Made by a program: the position numbers and the translations under genes
Assembly: GCA_020152595.1 (NCBI GenBank)
Contig: JAIGNY010001621.1
Location: forward strand, 63,501-127,500
DNA length: 64,000 bases
Origin: Chiridota heheva
Lineage: Eukaryota > Echinodermata > Holothuroidea > Apodida > Chiridotidae
Reading direction: 5' to 3'
Part shown: positions 24,957 through 38,374 of the stretch, piece after piece
Numbering within the stretch: position 1 is the first letter of the stretch
Layout of the letters: the number at the start of each line of letters is the position of its first letter
The notes under the pieces: model-generated
The model's database searches: none
Told to the model about the DNA's origin: nothing
The model's input: only the letters and a program-made list of their open reading frames with translations

Positions 24957-25700
24957 GAAAAGAGACTACTGGCACTTGTCAGTAAACAGACAGTGTTAAT
25001 ACACCTTTATTTGTAATTCTTTCTGTCAATCATAGAATTTTATATAATTGTATCATACAGTCATGTATACCACAACAGCAAATCGCAAGGCATGCATTTG
25101 TTTGAATTTTGACTTGACTTCTTGACTTAAAGAATTGTGACATGTGAATTGACTTGATAGAAAATGATATGTGACTTGACAACTTGCGAGCAAATGAACT
25201 GTGACTCGACTTTACTTGCGAGTAAATGACTTGTGACTTGACTTGATTTCCAAAAATCAGACACGTGACTTGAAAAAGTATGACTTGATTACAACTCTGG
25301 AACAACAACTTTGCATTTCGGGAGAAGTTCTAGCTCGTTCGAAGGGTCAGTGACGTCTTTGAGCATGATTTCGCAATATTTTTTTTATTTCGACTTATTT
25401 AGCTTAAACTATATGCCGAAGTTTTCGAGACTTAAGCGGCTCTTAAATATTTGGTCTGTTCGTGGCCTTATCTTGGTTAGATAAGTATATTTATATCTTT
25501 GGGTATATCTCGTGGAAAACTTAGCTTTGAAGCATTTGGTTTCAATTTCGTGTTCAGATGCAATCTCAACTTTGCTGACAATCTATCAAAAACGTCTTCG
25601 TGAGGGGTATATGCAAGGATTGGAGTTGTCTCGTTTATGATATTTCTTCTAGTCAAATTATATGGAATAATTCTAACACAAGGTTAAATAATGTGATAGT
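24957..25700. repeat. Degenerate GACTTGA repeat region and flank
   Basis: From ~25110 to 25300 the words TGACTTGA, GTGACTTGACTTG, ACTTGCGAG and similar recur about ten times, indicating an old short-unit tandem repeat. The remainder to 25700 is featureless. Confidence 0.6.
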
Positions 25701-25720
25701 TTACAATTAAGACTGATTAC

Positions 25721-26500
25721 ATGCTGGAGTTAAGTATGTTTCAGATATTACGTCAGACTCAAGTTCTGGTGGTAACTTCTTGGCTTTTCCTCAGTTTGCT
25801 CAAAAATGTAATATTGTTAAATTGCTGTTTACTTACTACTATTGTATTGTCCATACTATCTCCTGCAGTAATCTTTTACCTTCAAAGTATGTTGTTTATT
25901 ATTTAATATTATTACAAAAACATATTCCCGTGAGAGTGGATGCCCTTTCAAACGAAAATGGAGTCATACTTTCCAGAATTCTGACTTAAGTTGGCAGGAC
26001 ATCTTTAGTAATTGTTTTCATTCTGTTTGCAATAGTATGACTACATTATTTTCAATTTCGGTTTATTCATTTTATTTTAGGGACCAATTCGATGTTATAC
26101 AACTTTAAGATGAGAGATGATAATCTCTGGTTTTTTTGTAATGCTAGTGAGGAAACCCCGGAACATTTGTTTTGGACATGTCACAAAGTTCAACAGTTTT
26201 GGGGCTCTTTTTCATCTTCCATTTTACCACCTCATATGTCTTTATAAAATTGTATCTTTCGGTTTAATAAAAGAAAATGATATTAACAACTCTTACAATT
26301 TTGTGTTAATGCATGCAAAGTACCATCTATATTCTTGTAAACTTCAGAACATGACCATTAACTTTCATATCTTCAAACGTAAATTTACAACTATTCTGGA
26401 TGTTGAAAAGTGTATTGCTCATAAGAATAATACAGATACCAAGAACGAGCATCTTAGGGCTGCGTGTCAGTAAGTTCATTGACCTGAGTACTTTCTGTTC
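25721..26500 (+). pseudogene. Tx1/L1-like LINE remnant (3' part of the reverse-transcriptase ORF)
   Basis: Broken frames on the plus strand preserve the C-terminal end of a non-LTR retrotransposon ORF2. Around 25955-26107 one frame gives WSHTFQNS..WQDIFSNCFH. After a frame change it continues FKMRDDNLWFFCNASEETPE, then HLFWTCHKVQQFWGSF. The C..ETPEHLFWxC..V..FW pattern is typical of the zinc-binding region after the reverse-transcriptase domain in L1/Tx1 elements. A further frame (26117-26473) carries the terminal basic segment. Several stops and frame changes make it non-functional. The 5' part is absent. Confidence 0.72.
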
Positions 26501-26700
26501 TCCTGCACTCTGGAATGCTGTTTGATATTTTTTCTTTCTTTCTATCCTCTTCTTTGTATAACCAAGAACCATAATTGTCTTCGATTCACTCTATTTATTT
26601 TGTTCTCTTGTATTATACAAAGTTATTGTTTAACTATCAACATGATCAAACATAAGGGCCTACATGTGTTATAGATATCATTATAGATTTTTCGCACTCA

Positions 26701-26797
26701 ATAAGGAAATTAGATAACGGAAGTGACGTTACCAGTACAGCGGCGTTCAATATTGAATGTATGATGTATGCATTATGTATGGGAAGATATCTTTCCT
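26701..26797 (-). mobile_element. T2 MITE, single-arm copy
   Basis: ACGGAAGTGACGTTACCAG, then GCGGCGTTCA and ATCTTTCC, match the inverted left arm of the MITE at 7531-7788. TTAA follows at 26798-26801. The other arm is missing. It lies 14 bp from a long (AT)n tract. Confidence 0.75.
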
Positions 26798-26813
26798 TTA
26801 ATGTCCAAGAAGG

Positions 26814-27293
<480 letters not shown>

Positions 27294-27304
27294 ATCCAAA
27301 ATCC

Positions 27305-28660
27305 AGTTCCATGAAGTTCCTTTGTAAGTCCGTTTGTGAGCTCATTAGACTTGTTGCCCTTGTCCTTCTTGATTTATCCGCTGCCTTCGACACTGTGGAT
27401 CATAGCCTGTTAATCAATCATCTTAAAAATATTGGTTTTAATGAAACTATAATACAGTGGTTCATGTCCTATCCAACTAACAGATCACAATGTGTACATA
27501 TTAATGATAAAACTTCTTCACCACCTAAGCTTGTATACGGTGTGCCGCAGCGGAGTGTACTCGGTCCGATTTTGTTTTCCATTTACACTAGTTTCATTGG
27601 TAAAATTATATGTAAATATGATCTTCATTGCCACTTGAATGCCGATGACACACAATTATATATATCGTTTAATCCCAATCAAGCTGAAGCAAATATCGCA
27701 CTACATAAACTTGAATTATGTATCTTTGAAATACGCAAGTGAATGTCCTCCATGTTTTAAAGTCAAATAATGATAAAACTGATTTTATTGTTCTTGGTTC
27801 CAAACGTCAGCGTAACAAAAGCAACCTCCCTTTTCTTCAAATTGGTAATGCTCAAGTATGTGTAGCCTCTAAAGTTCGTAACCTTGGCTCCATTTGTGAT
27901 GCTGATATGTCAATGGCTGACCATATCTCTAAAATTTCTAAATCTTCATCATTTCATTTACGTAGCATAGGAATAATCAGAAAATATTTAACAATGCCTG
28001 CCACTGAACAACTAGTTCATGCTTTTGTCTCTTTCCGCCTTGATATGGGTAACTCTTTTTTATATGGTCTCCCAGCCAATCAAATCAAACGTCTCTCCCG
28101 CTTACAAAATATTGCTGCCAGGATTGTTACCCTAAGTAAACCAAATGAACACATTACTCCCATTTTAAGGAATTTACACTGGCTATACCCATTCATCATA
28201 GAATTGTATTTAAAGTACTTGTTTTTGTGTATAAGTCTACTCATGCATTGTCTCCCACATATATTTCTGATCTTTTAATCCCATATAAGTCTCCCCGCCA
28301 GTTCATGCGTTCTAATTTCAAACTTCAATTAGCTATTCCACGTACTTTTAGAGCATGGCGTAAACGTTCATTTTCTTCTGCTGCCCCGTTTTTATGGAAC
28401 AGACTTCCAGACAACATCAAACTTAGTCCTTCCCTCAATTCTTTTAAATCATCATTAAAGTCATTCCTCATGTGTTCTGATTCTGTTCACTTTTGGGCTT
28501 ATATTTGTTCTTGTATGTATGTATTTTGCAGTATTCTGAACTATTATTGCTTTTTTGTTCACATTGTTTTGCATTAATTTTTGTGTCGCTGCGCCATGAG
28601 CATCACTTTTGATGCATACTGGCGCATAACAAGTGTTCATCATTATTATAAACACACGAT
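27305..28660 (+). pseudogene. L2/CR1-like LINE, 5'-truncated and frameshifted
   Basis: The reverse-transcriptase core is clear: [13 protein letters not shown] (~27367), [13 protein letters not shown] (~27540) and the catalytic block as NADDTQLY (~27640). The usual aromatic residue before ADD is replaced by N, and the usual G of GVPQG is R. The frame ends at a TGA (27739-27741) and continues in a second frame (27739-28278, with DKTDFIVLGSKRQ and LQNIAARIV) and a third (28227-28577, with FSSAAPFLWNRLP and LNSFKSSLKSFL). The 3' end GGCGCATAACAAGTGTTCAT followed by a short ATT run matches the tail style of L2/CR1 elements. The copy is truncated at its 5' end against the (AT)n tract and is non-functional. 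Confidence 0.88.
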
Positions 28661-29242
28661 GCCTGACAGCTGTAAGATCTACAGATCGGCAGACAGTTTA
28701 AGTCGAAGAGGCTTTTTGATGATTATGTCCTCGAACAGCAGTCAACACAAATTCTAGTTGACTTTAATAAATATCCACACACTGAATGAATGAAGGCAGG
28801 TACGGTAATTCTCCATGTAAGAGAATAAGACACAGTTAATTGTAATTGATGAAAACAATATTTTATTTCTGAAAATATTGTCACAATGCTCCAAATCGAG
28901 AAGATTGCATCAGCAGGTCAGCATGAGTCACTGTATGATCATCGTATAATTTTCTCCAACTGCGCCACCCAATTACTGAATCATATAGTGCCATTGCACA
29001 ATCTTCGTCTTCCTCAGGAATGTTGTGAAAGGTCGCATGTTACAGTGGTCACTGAAGATGAAGGAAAGTCTCTGTTTATTGGCGGCGTGCCAAAGACTCA
29101 AAACCTTTCAATCAGATTTTGTTGCACTTGAATTAAGATAGAAAAGATTTATAAAGAAATACCAAGTTGCCTTATATAACTCATCACAAAATTTGCATAA
29201 AACATGCAAAATGATGCATGAGATTTAAAACTGCTGTAAATT
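28661..29242. other. Non-coding DNA, no gene recognised
   Basis: An 81-codon plus-strand frame at 28886-29131 has no recognised family. Part of 29150-29242 resembles the HR repeat. Confidence 0.4.
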
Positions 29243-29837
29243 CAGATCGGTTCGTACCGCCGATCGGGGTACTTAATAAGTCTCCCGATCAGGAGACTCA
29301 AGCATGCGTACTGAGCTTACAGTGATATATGGAAGCCACCATTTTTATTGTGAAGTTTCAGTCATAGACGCTTATCAGTCGTTTCATTGAAGGTTTGTAA
29401 CAAAGTTTGCTTGTTCATGTTCAATTTCGAGAAAGTAAAACAACTTCGTTACTATCACGCGGTTATTGCTAAATGATTTTCACAAATCCCCAAGTTATTT
29501 TTTATAATTTCAGAAAACCTTGTTAAAGCGCGACTGCCTAATGGTAACACATAATAAGAATTCATCACTTTTCTTCAAATTTCTCGAAAACCGCACTGTG
29601 AATTCTAAAAGCGCACGGTGAAAAGATCATTCATATGCCATTTATTCTAAATCGTGAAGAAAAATTTGAACCCTTTACAGTGGTTGAGTACCCCGCACTC
29701 GAAATGTATCTGATTTTTATATGTTATTCCTATACAAACTTTGACTTTGGATAGATGCATTGTGGAATACTTTTATAAAGGATCCCTATTTAGTTTTGAA
29801 CAGTCTTGTTCTCCCGATCGGGGTATGAACCAGACTA
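29243..29837 (+). mobile_element. CAGTCCGG-end non-autonomous element, copy C
   Basis: A 595 bp element bounded by perfect 5 bp direct repeats AAATT (29238-29242 and 29838-29842). The left end is CAGATCGGTTCGTACCGCC and the right end, inverted, is TAGTCTGGTTCATACCCC. CCGATCGGGG and CTCCCGATCGGGG occur at the two ends. The interior matches copies B and E in this orientation. No coding capacity. Confidence 0.92.
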
Positions 29838-31753
29838 AAATTGGTGAATGCTTAAATTATTTTGATGAAATATTTTGCTTCTATGCTGGTTTTTAATAGA
29901 TTTTAAAGCAATTCAGCTAATGTTGCACATTCACTGCAAAACAACGAATAATCAAATTTGACCATGGCCAACTCTGCACCATAACATGGTCAAATTTGAC
30001 CATAATATTGTAATTATGGACAAAATCGACCATATTATGTTAAGTTGATTCGGTACTGATTTTGCCTATGTTATTGTAAAAACTTGAATTCCTTTTTTAA
30101 AGAGTGTATTTTAAAGGAAGCAATACAAATGTGTTTTGCCTTTGTAAGTCTGTGTCATGTATGTTCTAAATAGCAAAGCAAAGCAACAAAAGCTGCGAGA
30201 CATCTTGCGATGGCTTCAACTTAAAGAGGCGATATCGTCATATGTGCACAATATTTAGAACTCCTTTCAAATGTTTTGATTGGTTGAAATTTTGCCGCGC
30301 GATTCGTTGTCTCGTATTGCAAGGTATATAGTTATTTACAATGCTCTGAAGGACATTACGCGAGTTAGCCCAGTTGTTTACGGCGATCAGAAGTAGTTTT
30401 TTTTCTCAAACCAACAGTCATGAGTTCGAGCCCCGGTAGAATGTTTATTACACTTTTGCTTTTATCTTCTTCTTTTTTTTTCTCAGTAATTCACATTTAG
30501 TGACTATTATTGTAGTATTATAATACTGATATTTCACTTTCGCTTTTTCTTTCTGACAAACGCGTTGAAAAAAAAGAAAACAGTTTCTCGTCACAGCAAA
30601 GAGTAACGTAATGCGCTGTGTATGTAATTCGGCACACACAGCGTACATGCTAGTGTCTGGATGTACAAACAGACAGTGGATCGGATCTTGCGTCAACAAC
30701 CGGAAGTGACGTCAAAATATGGCATCCCTAATTTCACCGTATTTTAATGAGACGAGCCTCCCTCTTTAATCAGTTAATAAGAAATACATTCTTGAAAAAT
30801 ATTTACTTTTTAAATGACATTGAATTATTTGTTTACCGGTACCAAAATTCGGCTCAACGACTCAGTGCAGTTTATAACATGGTATAGATCTGAGTTTCAT
30901 AAATCACTGAGCCTCCAACAATCTCCTGATGTATCTCTAGGGGTTTATCCAGCCTTTCTGATGTGGGGAGTGGGCGCCGAGAAAAAATGCTAATGGTATC
31001 AAATATTTTCGAACATTTTGTCAAAATATCAGTTTATAACACTCTAAGGATATTAAGGAGGTTAAATTAAAAAGAGAAGAAAAAGTTAAATGGGGTCGTA
31101 CGTCCCGTCGACCCCTGGCTACACACTTTATCCTGATCAGGACCATACAGGGATATGCTAAAGTAACATGTCCCTTGATCATGCATGACGAAACCCATCA
31201 ATTGATCATGTGAAGCTTTTCGGGCGTATTTCGTTTTTTTCCTGGGAGGGGGAAGGGGAGCTTTGGCCCCATAAAAAAGGTTCTCATATAGGACGTTATA
31301 ATTCATCCTACCTTAATCAAAAATTAAAGGTTTTTGTCTTAAGTTGTAGATTTTGGTTCAAAAATGAAGATTGTGAAAGTTGAAGATGTTTGGTCTAGAA
31401 TTCTATCTAAAATGAACAATAATTCAGCCTCGATACGAATAAAACATGGCAACATTCTCTGTTTTCTATGATTCATTTAATAGTTCAATCAAAATTTCGG
31501 CTTTGAAATAAACCTCTTCTAAGGTAGACGGCTTGCAGTGGACCATGACAAGATGACTGTATAGTTTGGTACTGTTTTGGATACATCATTGTCAAAGGCA
31601 CGTCTCCAATCATGACGAAAATATATCATGAATTAATGTTGATGGTACATAACCTAACCATCAGACCATTTACAGCTGCCTGTATATCTGTATATGCTAA
31701 TGGATCAAATATATGGCTAAAATGCTAATAGTATCAAATGGTAAAAAAAATAT
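29838..31753. other. Non-coding DNA with palindromes and a weak tRNA-like motif pair
   Basis: 29843-29940 resembles 33680-33760 (part of the HR repeat). An 18 bp palindrome, ATGGTCAAATTTGACCAT, lies at 29986-30003, and its half recurs inverted at ~29952. At 30366-30376 TAGCCCAGTTG and at 30422-30432 GAGTTCGAGCC resemble tRNA A and B boxes, but a run of eight T lies between them. No gene is supported. Confidence 0.45.
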
Positions 31754-32371
31754 TAGTCCGGTTCGTACCCCCGATCGGGAGAACAGTTTTGTTCTCCCGA
31801 TCGGAAGAACAGTTTTGTTCTCCCGATCGGGAGTTCCTTTACAGAAGTATCCCACAATGCATCTATCCAAATTCAAAGCTTGTATGGGAATAACTAAGAA
31901 TCAGACACATTTCGAGCGCAGGAAATTCAACCACTGCGAAGTGTTCAAATTTTTCTTCACGATTTAAAATAATGGCATATGAATGATCTTTTTACCGTAC
32001 GCTTTTAAATTTCACTATGAGGTTTTCGAGAAAGTTGTAGAAAAGTGATGAACTCTTACCATGTGTTACCGTTAGGCAATCGCGCTTTAACAAGATTTTC
32101 TGAAATTATGAGAAATAACTTGGGGATTTTTGAAAATTATTTAGCAATAACTGCGTGATAGGAACGAAGTTGTTTTACTTTCGCGAAATTGTACACGAAC
32201 AAAGCAAACTTTGTTACGAACCTTCAATGAAACGACTGATAATCGTCTATGACTGAAACTTTACAATCAAAATTGCGGCTTCCATATATTACTGTAAGCT
32301 CAGTGCGCATGCTTCAGTCTCCCCATCGGGGGATTTATTGAGTCCCCCAGTTGGCGGTACGAACCGAATTG
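31754..32371 (-). mobile_element. CAGTCCGG-end non-autonomous element, copy D (inverted)
   Basis: A 618 bp element. The plus-strand left end is TAGTCCGGTTCGTACCCCC; the right end is GGCGGTACGAACCGAATTG. Flanks are AATAT (31749-31753) and AACAT (32372-32376), a 4-of-5 match. The left end carries three near-copies of CTCCCGATCGGGAG spaced by AACAGTTTTGTT, so the palindrome has been multiplied. The interior is the inverse of copies B, C and E. Confidence 0.9.
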
Positions 32372-33185
32372 AACATACAATACCAGTATATCATATTATA
32401 CAGCTGCGTAAGTGTTTAGTATATACAGTATATACTTAAATGCAACGCATGGAAGATGTCTTAAAGTAAATGCATGAACCTGAAGGACATGTTAATTAAA
32501 TTGTCGAGCGTGGGCCAGGTTAAGACAATATTGTAATCACTTTTTCTGGTAATTACTTTGGTAATCAATCAAATGAAAAAGCTCTCTCTCTCTCCCTCCC
32601 TGTTACTCATTATTAGACAATGCTATATGGGTAGTCGCGTCTTCAGTTTGTTTTCTAATGACAGAATGAGGTGAACAGTAGACGGACGAGATGCAATTTT
32701 AATAGAGAAATTAGTTGAGCAATCGTTAAGTACATCAATTATCTTGAATTCAGGCAACTTTATGAATAGGGTGAGGAGACGAGCTGACGGTAGTCTGTGT
32801 GTTTTAATCTACTCGTTTTTAGCAACTATACGCATCTTGAGAGTAATTGTATTTTTTTGTAAACATCTTGAACTCTTTAATATTCTTAAAAACCATCAAT
32901 TCTATATTTGGTGTCTATAGCCATTTGTTCATTAATGAAATTGAATTTATTCATCAATATGATTGCCTTAGTGGTCAAAAAATCTATCTTTTCTGTTCTT
33001 GATAAAGGGCAGATAGAGGCCAAAAGAAAATTGAAAATGGTCACATGTTTGTGCAAAAACGGCTGGTATAAAGTCTACGGTATGATAGATTCACAAGTAG
33101 GGTAAGATCCACAGTTTTTTAATAATCGTCAATGTATTGAAACCAATCTTACATTCTTGTAAATAATTGAATAAACATTATGATT
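32372..33185. other. Non-coding DNA, no gene recognised
   Basis: Short (CT)n run at ~32581-32598. Otherwise featureless. Confidence 0.5.
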
Positions 33186-33280
33186 CCTCGCGATCAATCG
33201 GTAAACTTAAAAACCGGAAGTGACGTTACCAGCACGGCGGCGTTCACTTTTGAATGTAGTTATAGGACAATACCTTTCTT
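33186..33280 (-). mobile_element. T2 MITE, single-arm copy
   Basis: AAAACCGGAAGTGACGTTACCAGCACGG continues to TTCACTTTTGAATG and ends TACCTTTCTT before TTAA (33281-33284). It is the inverse of the left arm of the MITE at 7531-7788. Confidence 0.75.
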
Positions 33281-33284
33281 TTAA

Positions 33285-35280
33285 AGGTACAGATACAAAA
33301 GGTTTTTGGTGAAAATAACATGTGTAAAGTTCATGTTGGGAGTAATCAAAGTGTTTTAACATATTAAAGATTATATGTAATGTACCAGTATATGCTTGTA
33401 CTTGAACACGAAAACTATCTCAAAATGCTTTTGTTTTTCTTAATTTCTTCCCTTAATTTCAGACCTTGAAAGGTTTGAAATTTCTTCTTCAGCTTGAGGT
33501 TTGTTAGCAGTACAGCAAAGATCAAATCCTCTTCATTAGAATTATCTTTGCTTTTCAAATTGTGTTAAAGACATTATTGATTTACATATGAAAATAAATA
33601 TTATATCAGTACATCACAAAAGTGACGCAAAAATTTGCATATTTGCCCCTATTAAATAAAAAGCTGTAAAATGGCCGATTTGTAGCAGTGCCGATGTTGA
33701 TGAAATGTTTTGCTTGCTTCATGTTTTTTTCTTTCATTTTTTAGAAGATTTTAGATCAATGTTGCCTCTACCTGTCCGTATACTTTTAAAATAAAGCATG
33801 CCAATACTGCAACGAGCCACAATATGCTCTTTTGAAGGAATATTCCAGTGACTTTTCATTTTCATACATATAATACATATGGAGAACAATTAAAGAAACA
33901 AATTGTTGAGAAAACAAAAATTGTTGATATCTTATTCTATTTTGATTGCATTTCAAAGATTTGTTGAGAAGTGATCTTGGAGTGTACATGCAGACATGTG
34001 TGATGTCATAATTGCAGATTCAAGATCATTTTTCTGCATTTCATTGAAAATTAATCTGCATCTTTCAAAATTATTGGAAGATGGAGATTGAAGATGGAGA
34101 ATATTAATGATTGAAGATGGAGAATATATATATATATATACTTTACAAGAACATGATTTACCCATCTGCTCATGTATGTGCTCATACACTAAAAATTATT
34201 CATTTTCTAGAAATACATTAAGAATCATGAAGCAATATTTTTACTTACGAGAAATGGTCCGTCAATCATTCACAGTTAATGTACACATCACCTCAGGCAT
34301 ATGATATACAGCTATTTTTATTACCAGTTTACAAACAAATTTCTCCCACTAAGACACTTATCACAGATAAGTGATATTTCAATCACAAAAGTGCCCTGAT
34401 TACTCAGCACTGGCTTTCTGTAATATTATAGACATAAATAACCTTGGGCAACTTGGCTGTGGTGTGCAGGTGGATGGCAGATAAACAATCATTGTTTGGT
34501 GTGGAAACACAATGCACAATACACTGAACAGAAAGTTGGGTTAGTAATTGCCATACCTGAATTTTCAGGATTAATTCAGGTGTCGGGTGCGGATAGGCTT
34601 AACGAGAAACTTTTCGGCATGTTATCTTATATCTGCAATTATGACATCACGCTTTACGATGCAAGGTTACTTTTCAGCATACTGGTGAAATATTTGAAAT
34701 AAAATAACTTACAAACGCATCAAGATGGTTTTTACACCACTTTGTTTCAATCTGGCTTTAAGACTATCCTCTGACATGTAAATGAAAACGAAAATTCACG
34801 GCAATATTCCTTTCAAACAATTCCAGTATTTTACATACACCAAAATGAAAAATTGCTTCATTGCGTACCATTTTAACTCACGGTGGTATCTGTATTTTAT
34901 CTGAGTATATAGCATTATTTGTTAGTTTGTTTATAAACAACTTCTATTTTCAAAATGAAGTTGTTACCGTTATACTTCTGTTTGGTACTTAATACACTCT
35001 GTACCAGAATAGCAAACAACAATTTAGTTATCTATTCTGGTACAGAGCTTTTAACTACCAAAAAAGGAGTATAATGGCAATGTGAAGGCTTTATTCTTGT
35101 CCATTTTGACAATCGAAATCCATTTTGAAAATAGAAGCTGTTTATATTACATGAAAGATAGATCATGATCAGATGAAGAATAATTATTTCAATGGACTAA
35201 AATTTATCTTCGTCATATACAATAATGGGAAAGCGTATGGGCTCAGGAGGGAATACATATACTGTTAATGTGCAAGTATG
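33285..35280. other. Non-coding DNA with HR fragment and a short tandem repeat
   Basis: 33600-33760 is an inverted piece of the HR repeat. At ~34078-34130 GATTGAAGATGGAGAAT is tandemly repeated before a short AT run. No gene recognised. Confidence 0.45.
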
Positions 35281-35490
35281 CAGGGGCGTAGGAAGCGGGA
35301 GGGGAGCGTGGCGCCCAATACATTTTCCAGGAGGGCCAAGTACCATTTTGGCCCCTCCAATAATGAAGGTCTAACGAATGCTATAATTTTTGTGCAATTT
35401 TTTCCGCGACATTCATTAGGAAATTTTCTTCATTTTTCGGAAATTTCATGAAATTTGCTTAAATTTTCGTGCAATTTCGTTCATTTTCGG
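35281..35490 (+). mobile_element. hAT-like element, 5' fragment
   Basis: Starts CAGGGGCGTAGGAAGCGGGA and runs into the TTTTCGG minisatellite (CTTCATTTTTCGGAAATTTC) before stopping. It is the left half of the family exemplified at 23595-24083. Confidence 0.65.
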
Positions 35491-36424
35491 GTTAGAATAG
35501 GGTTGTCACTGACCAGCTGACTGACAGAACAACCTGGGTGTCACTGTTCTGAGGTACATCGTCAGCCTGATGGAAGTGAACACTTGTTGTCTTCTATCAC
35601 GTGATCAGCATTTTAGTGGTAGAACTTATGCATTGCAGCCACCAATTCCCAAAGGTCAGTGTCGTCAATTCATGGAAAGGGAGGGAGAAGGTGGAAGCAG
35701 AACTTGTCTTCCCCACTTTCAGGCAGAATTTGGAAACTGTATAAGTTTAAAAAAAAACATTGTCCACTTTGTGGGGGAAAAGTATGACCCCATGTTCCCC
35801 CCCCCCCCCCGCCGCAATGTTTGAATGAGAATTACATGCCTGCTTTGTTATTAGGAAGCAGGCACGTTTGAAGCGAAGAAACTCGCACTTTCTCAATAAG
35901 AAAGTTATATAACAATTACCTGCTTACTTGATAATCTTCGTGTTGAAATTTCTCTAAGCCGGCAAATTAACGTTCATATTATAAGGTCATGAAGACAACA
36001 GCTTTGGAGAAAGAAAGTTTTGAAGAAAAACGTTTTTTTGGGGAAATGTGATTAATGTTAAATTCAAGTGATAAAGTATAGGCACTTACATGCCTAGGCT
36101 GACTGCACTTAAGGGTAAGTGTTTTTTCTCCCATTATTTCTCCTCTATTTCTTTATCATTGTTATGGCCCTAATGGGCTTTCGTATTCATCTGACTGGAT
36201 CATTTATAATCAATTTCATGATCATGAACATTTTCACCAAAGAAAGCACGGCCGCTATTTGGAAAATTTTGTCGCCAAATTGGACAAAATTTGGCACTCA
36301 AGAGACTTAGAGAGTGATTTGGCAACGGGAAATAATTTCTGTCGCCAAAAATATATTTGGCACCAACATAGAATATTTGGCACCAACATAGAATATTTGG
36401 CACCAAAAGAGTGTTTCATATTTT
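35491..36424. other. Non-coding DNA with C run and 20 bp tandem repeat
   Basis: A run of C occurs at ~35797-35810. ATTTGGCACCAACATAGAAT is repeated at 36355-36374 and 36375-36394, with a partial third unit. No gene recognised. Confidence 0.5.
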
Positions 36425-36600
36425 CTTTATTTCTAGGCAATTTTCAAGTTCTGTTTACTGGAATCTCTTTGTCAATTTTCGGGAATTTTTTTCTTCAAAT
36501 TTCGGATATTTTCCTTTATTTTCGGGATATTTCCTTCATTTTGGGAAAATTTTCTTAAATTTCCGGGAGTTGTTAAATATTCTTTTCATGTTTTACTAAA
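36425..36600 (+). mobile_element. hAT-like family fragment (TTTTCGG minisatellite)
   Basis: Units such as CCTTTATTTTCGGGATATTT and CCTTCATTTTGGGAAAATTT match the interior of the 23595 element. The ends are not visible. Confidence 0.55.
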
Positions 36601-36645
36601 TTTGAAGAAAACAAATTACCAAAAAGAATTTTGCTTGCGTATATT

Positions 36646-37217
36646 CACTTTGATTCGTACCGCCAATCGGGGAACTCAATAAGTTCCCGATCGGGAAGCA
36701 TGCGTACTGAGCTTACAGTGATATATGGAAGCCACCATTCTTATTATGAAGTTTCAGTCATAGACGCTTATCAGTCGTTTCATTGACGGTTTGTAACAAA
36801 GTTTACTTTGTTCATGTTCAATTTCGCGAAAGTAAAACAACTTCGTTACTGTCACGCAGTTATTACTAAATGATTTTCACAAATCCCCAACTTATTTTTC
36901 ATAATTTCAGAAAACCTTGTTAAAGTGCGACTGCCTAACGGTAACACATAATAAGAATTCATCACTTTTCTTCAAGTTTCTCGAAAACCGCAGGGCTTAT
37001 TTTTAAAGCGCACAGTGAAAAGATCATTCATATGCCATTATTTCAAATCGTTAAAAAAAAGTTGAACCCTTCGCAGTGATTGAGTAGTGTCTGATTCTTA
37101 TGTTATTCCTATACAATCTTTTGAATTTGGATAGATGCATTTTGAGATACTTTTGTAAACGATTTCCCGATTGGGAGAACAAAACTGTTCTCCCGATCGG
37201 GGGTACGAGTCGGACTG
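36646..37217 (+). mobile_element. CAGTCCGG-end non-autonomous element, copy E
   Basis: A 572 bp element flanked by perfect 5 bp repeats ATATT (36641-36645 and 37218-37222). The left end is diverged (CACTTTGATTCGTACCGCC). The right end, inverted, is CAGTCCGACTCGTACCCCC. CTCCCGATCGGGGG is at the right end and TTCCCGATCGGGAA at the left. The interior matches copies B and C. Confidence 0.9.
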
Positions 37218-37222
37218 ATATT

Positions 37223-38374
37223 AGCGGCATTCACAATAAAGATTTGTTGTATCATTTTTAAATGTGCTTCATTGTGACCAACGTTTGACACTCAAAGGTT
37301 GCAGTAAATCGGTACCTCCTCACTGATGATTTGGCACCCAGCAGCAAATTGCATTTGGCAACCCTGCAAGAAAGATCCTATCAACTGATGTCATTGACCT
37401 CCCAACCCTGGTCAATCACCAGGTAATTCTTTTACCGCCATAGATAAACAGACTGACGGACCCTGATCCCTCTCTCGAGCTCGATGATCGTTCCGTTAAT
37501 CCATTAAAGTCCATCGGATACTGGGGGAAAACACGCCGTCGGCAATTGGACCGAAAGGAATTTGGTTTATCAAGAGCATCGCCATTTCTGTAAAACTTAA
37601 ATCCACATGAAAAATGCACTGGAATATTTCTTTAAACAGTAAAAGGCTTTAAAGGCTTGCTATTCATTCACTTAAAGTTGTATATTATAGTGTCGAGTCC
37701 ATGAAGCTATGCAACTTGAAGAAACAGTGCAGGTCGTGATAACTCGCGGTTGGCAGGGTGAAGAAATAATTCTCATCAGTCAGCAGGTCAGCATAAAGAT
37801 TAGGATGTACGAATTTTTCGCTCTATACCCATAACTTCAAGTGTTGACCACAAAAGAAGAATACGTATAGAAACCAACCATGTCCATATCACCGTGATTA
37901 TCAGCATGGTAAGGTGATGTATGTGTGGAGTGTGTGTGTGTGTGGGGGAGGGGGGGGGGGTGCATTATTCTATTGTAGGCAATAATATATCTCTACCCAA
38001 AATATTGACAGGGCATGAGGGTAAGCTCGGCTGCGTATTAGCCAATTTTATATAAATACGATCTAAAGTGCATAGCGACCACTTCTTGCTCTGAATAATA
38101 ACCTTTCCAGTTTTGTTATATTTTATTATCAAGTACTGTTCAGTTTGCGTCCCTAAGATATATGCACGCCCTGGACCTTGTATAGCGCCTATAGCCTTGC
38201 CTAGTGATGGTGCACGCCCTCTCCACAGTTCAATATTGGAAACAAGTTACTCGACAAAGTACCATGGAAACAAGTCTGAATATGTTAGTATAGGCCTACC
38301 TCTGAAGATCACACAATCCATGCATAGGATTATCGTTTACACTGAATTGTTGTAACAATCAAAGGTAGACACCA
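37223..38374. other. Non-coding DNA with GT/G runs
   Basis: A (GT)n run followed by a G-rich run lies at ~37925-37961. No gene or family recognised. Confidence 0.5.

Noticed and set aside
30366-30432. tRNA-like A and B boxes
   Set aside because: The spacing is long and a run of eight T between them would stop RNA polymerase III. No second copy was seen.
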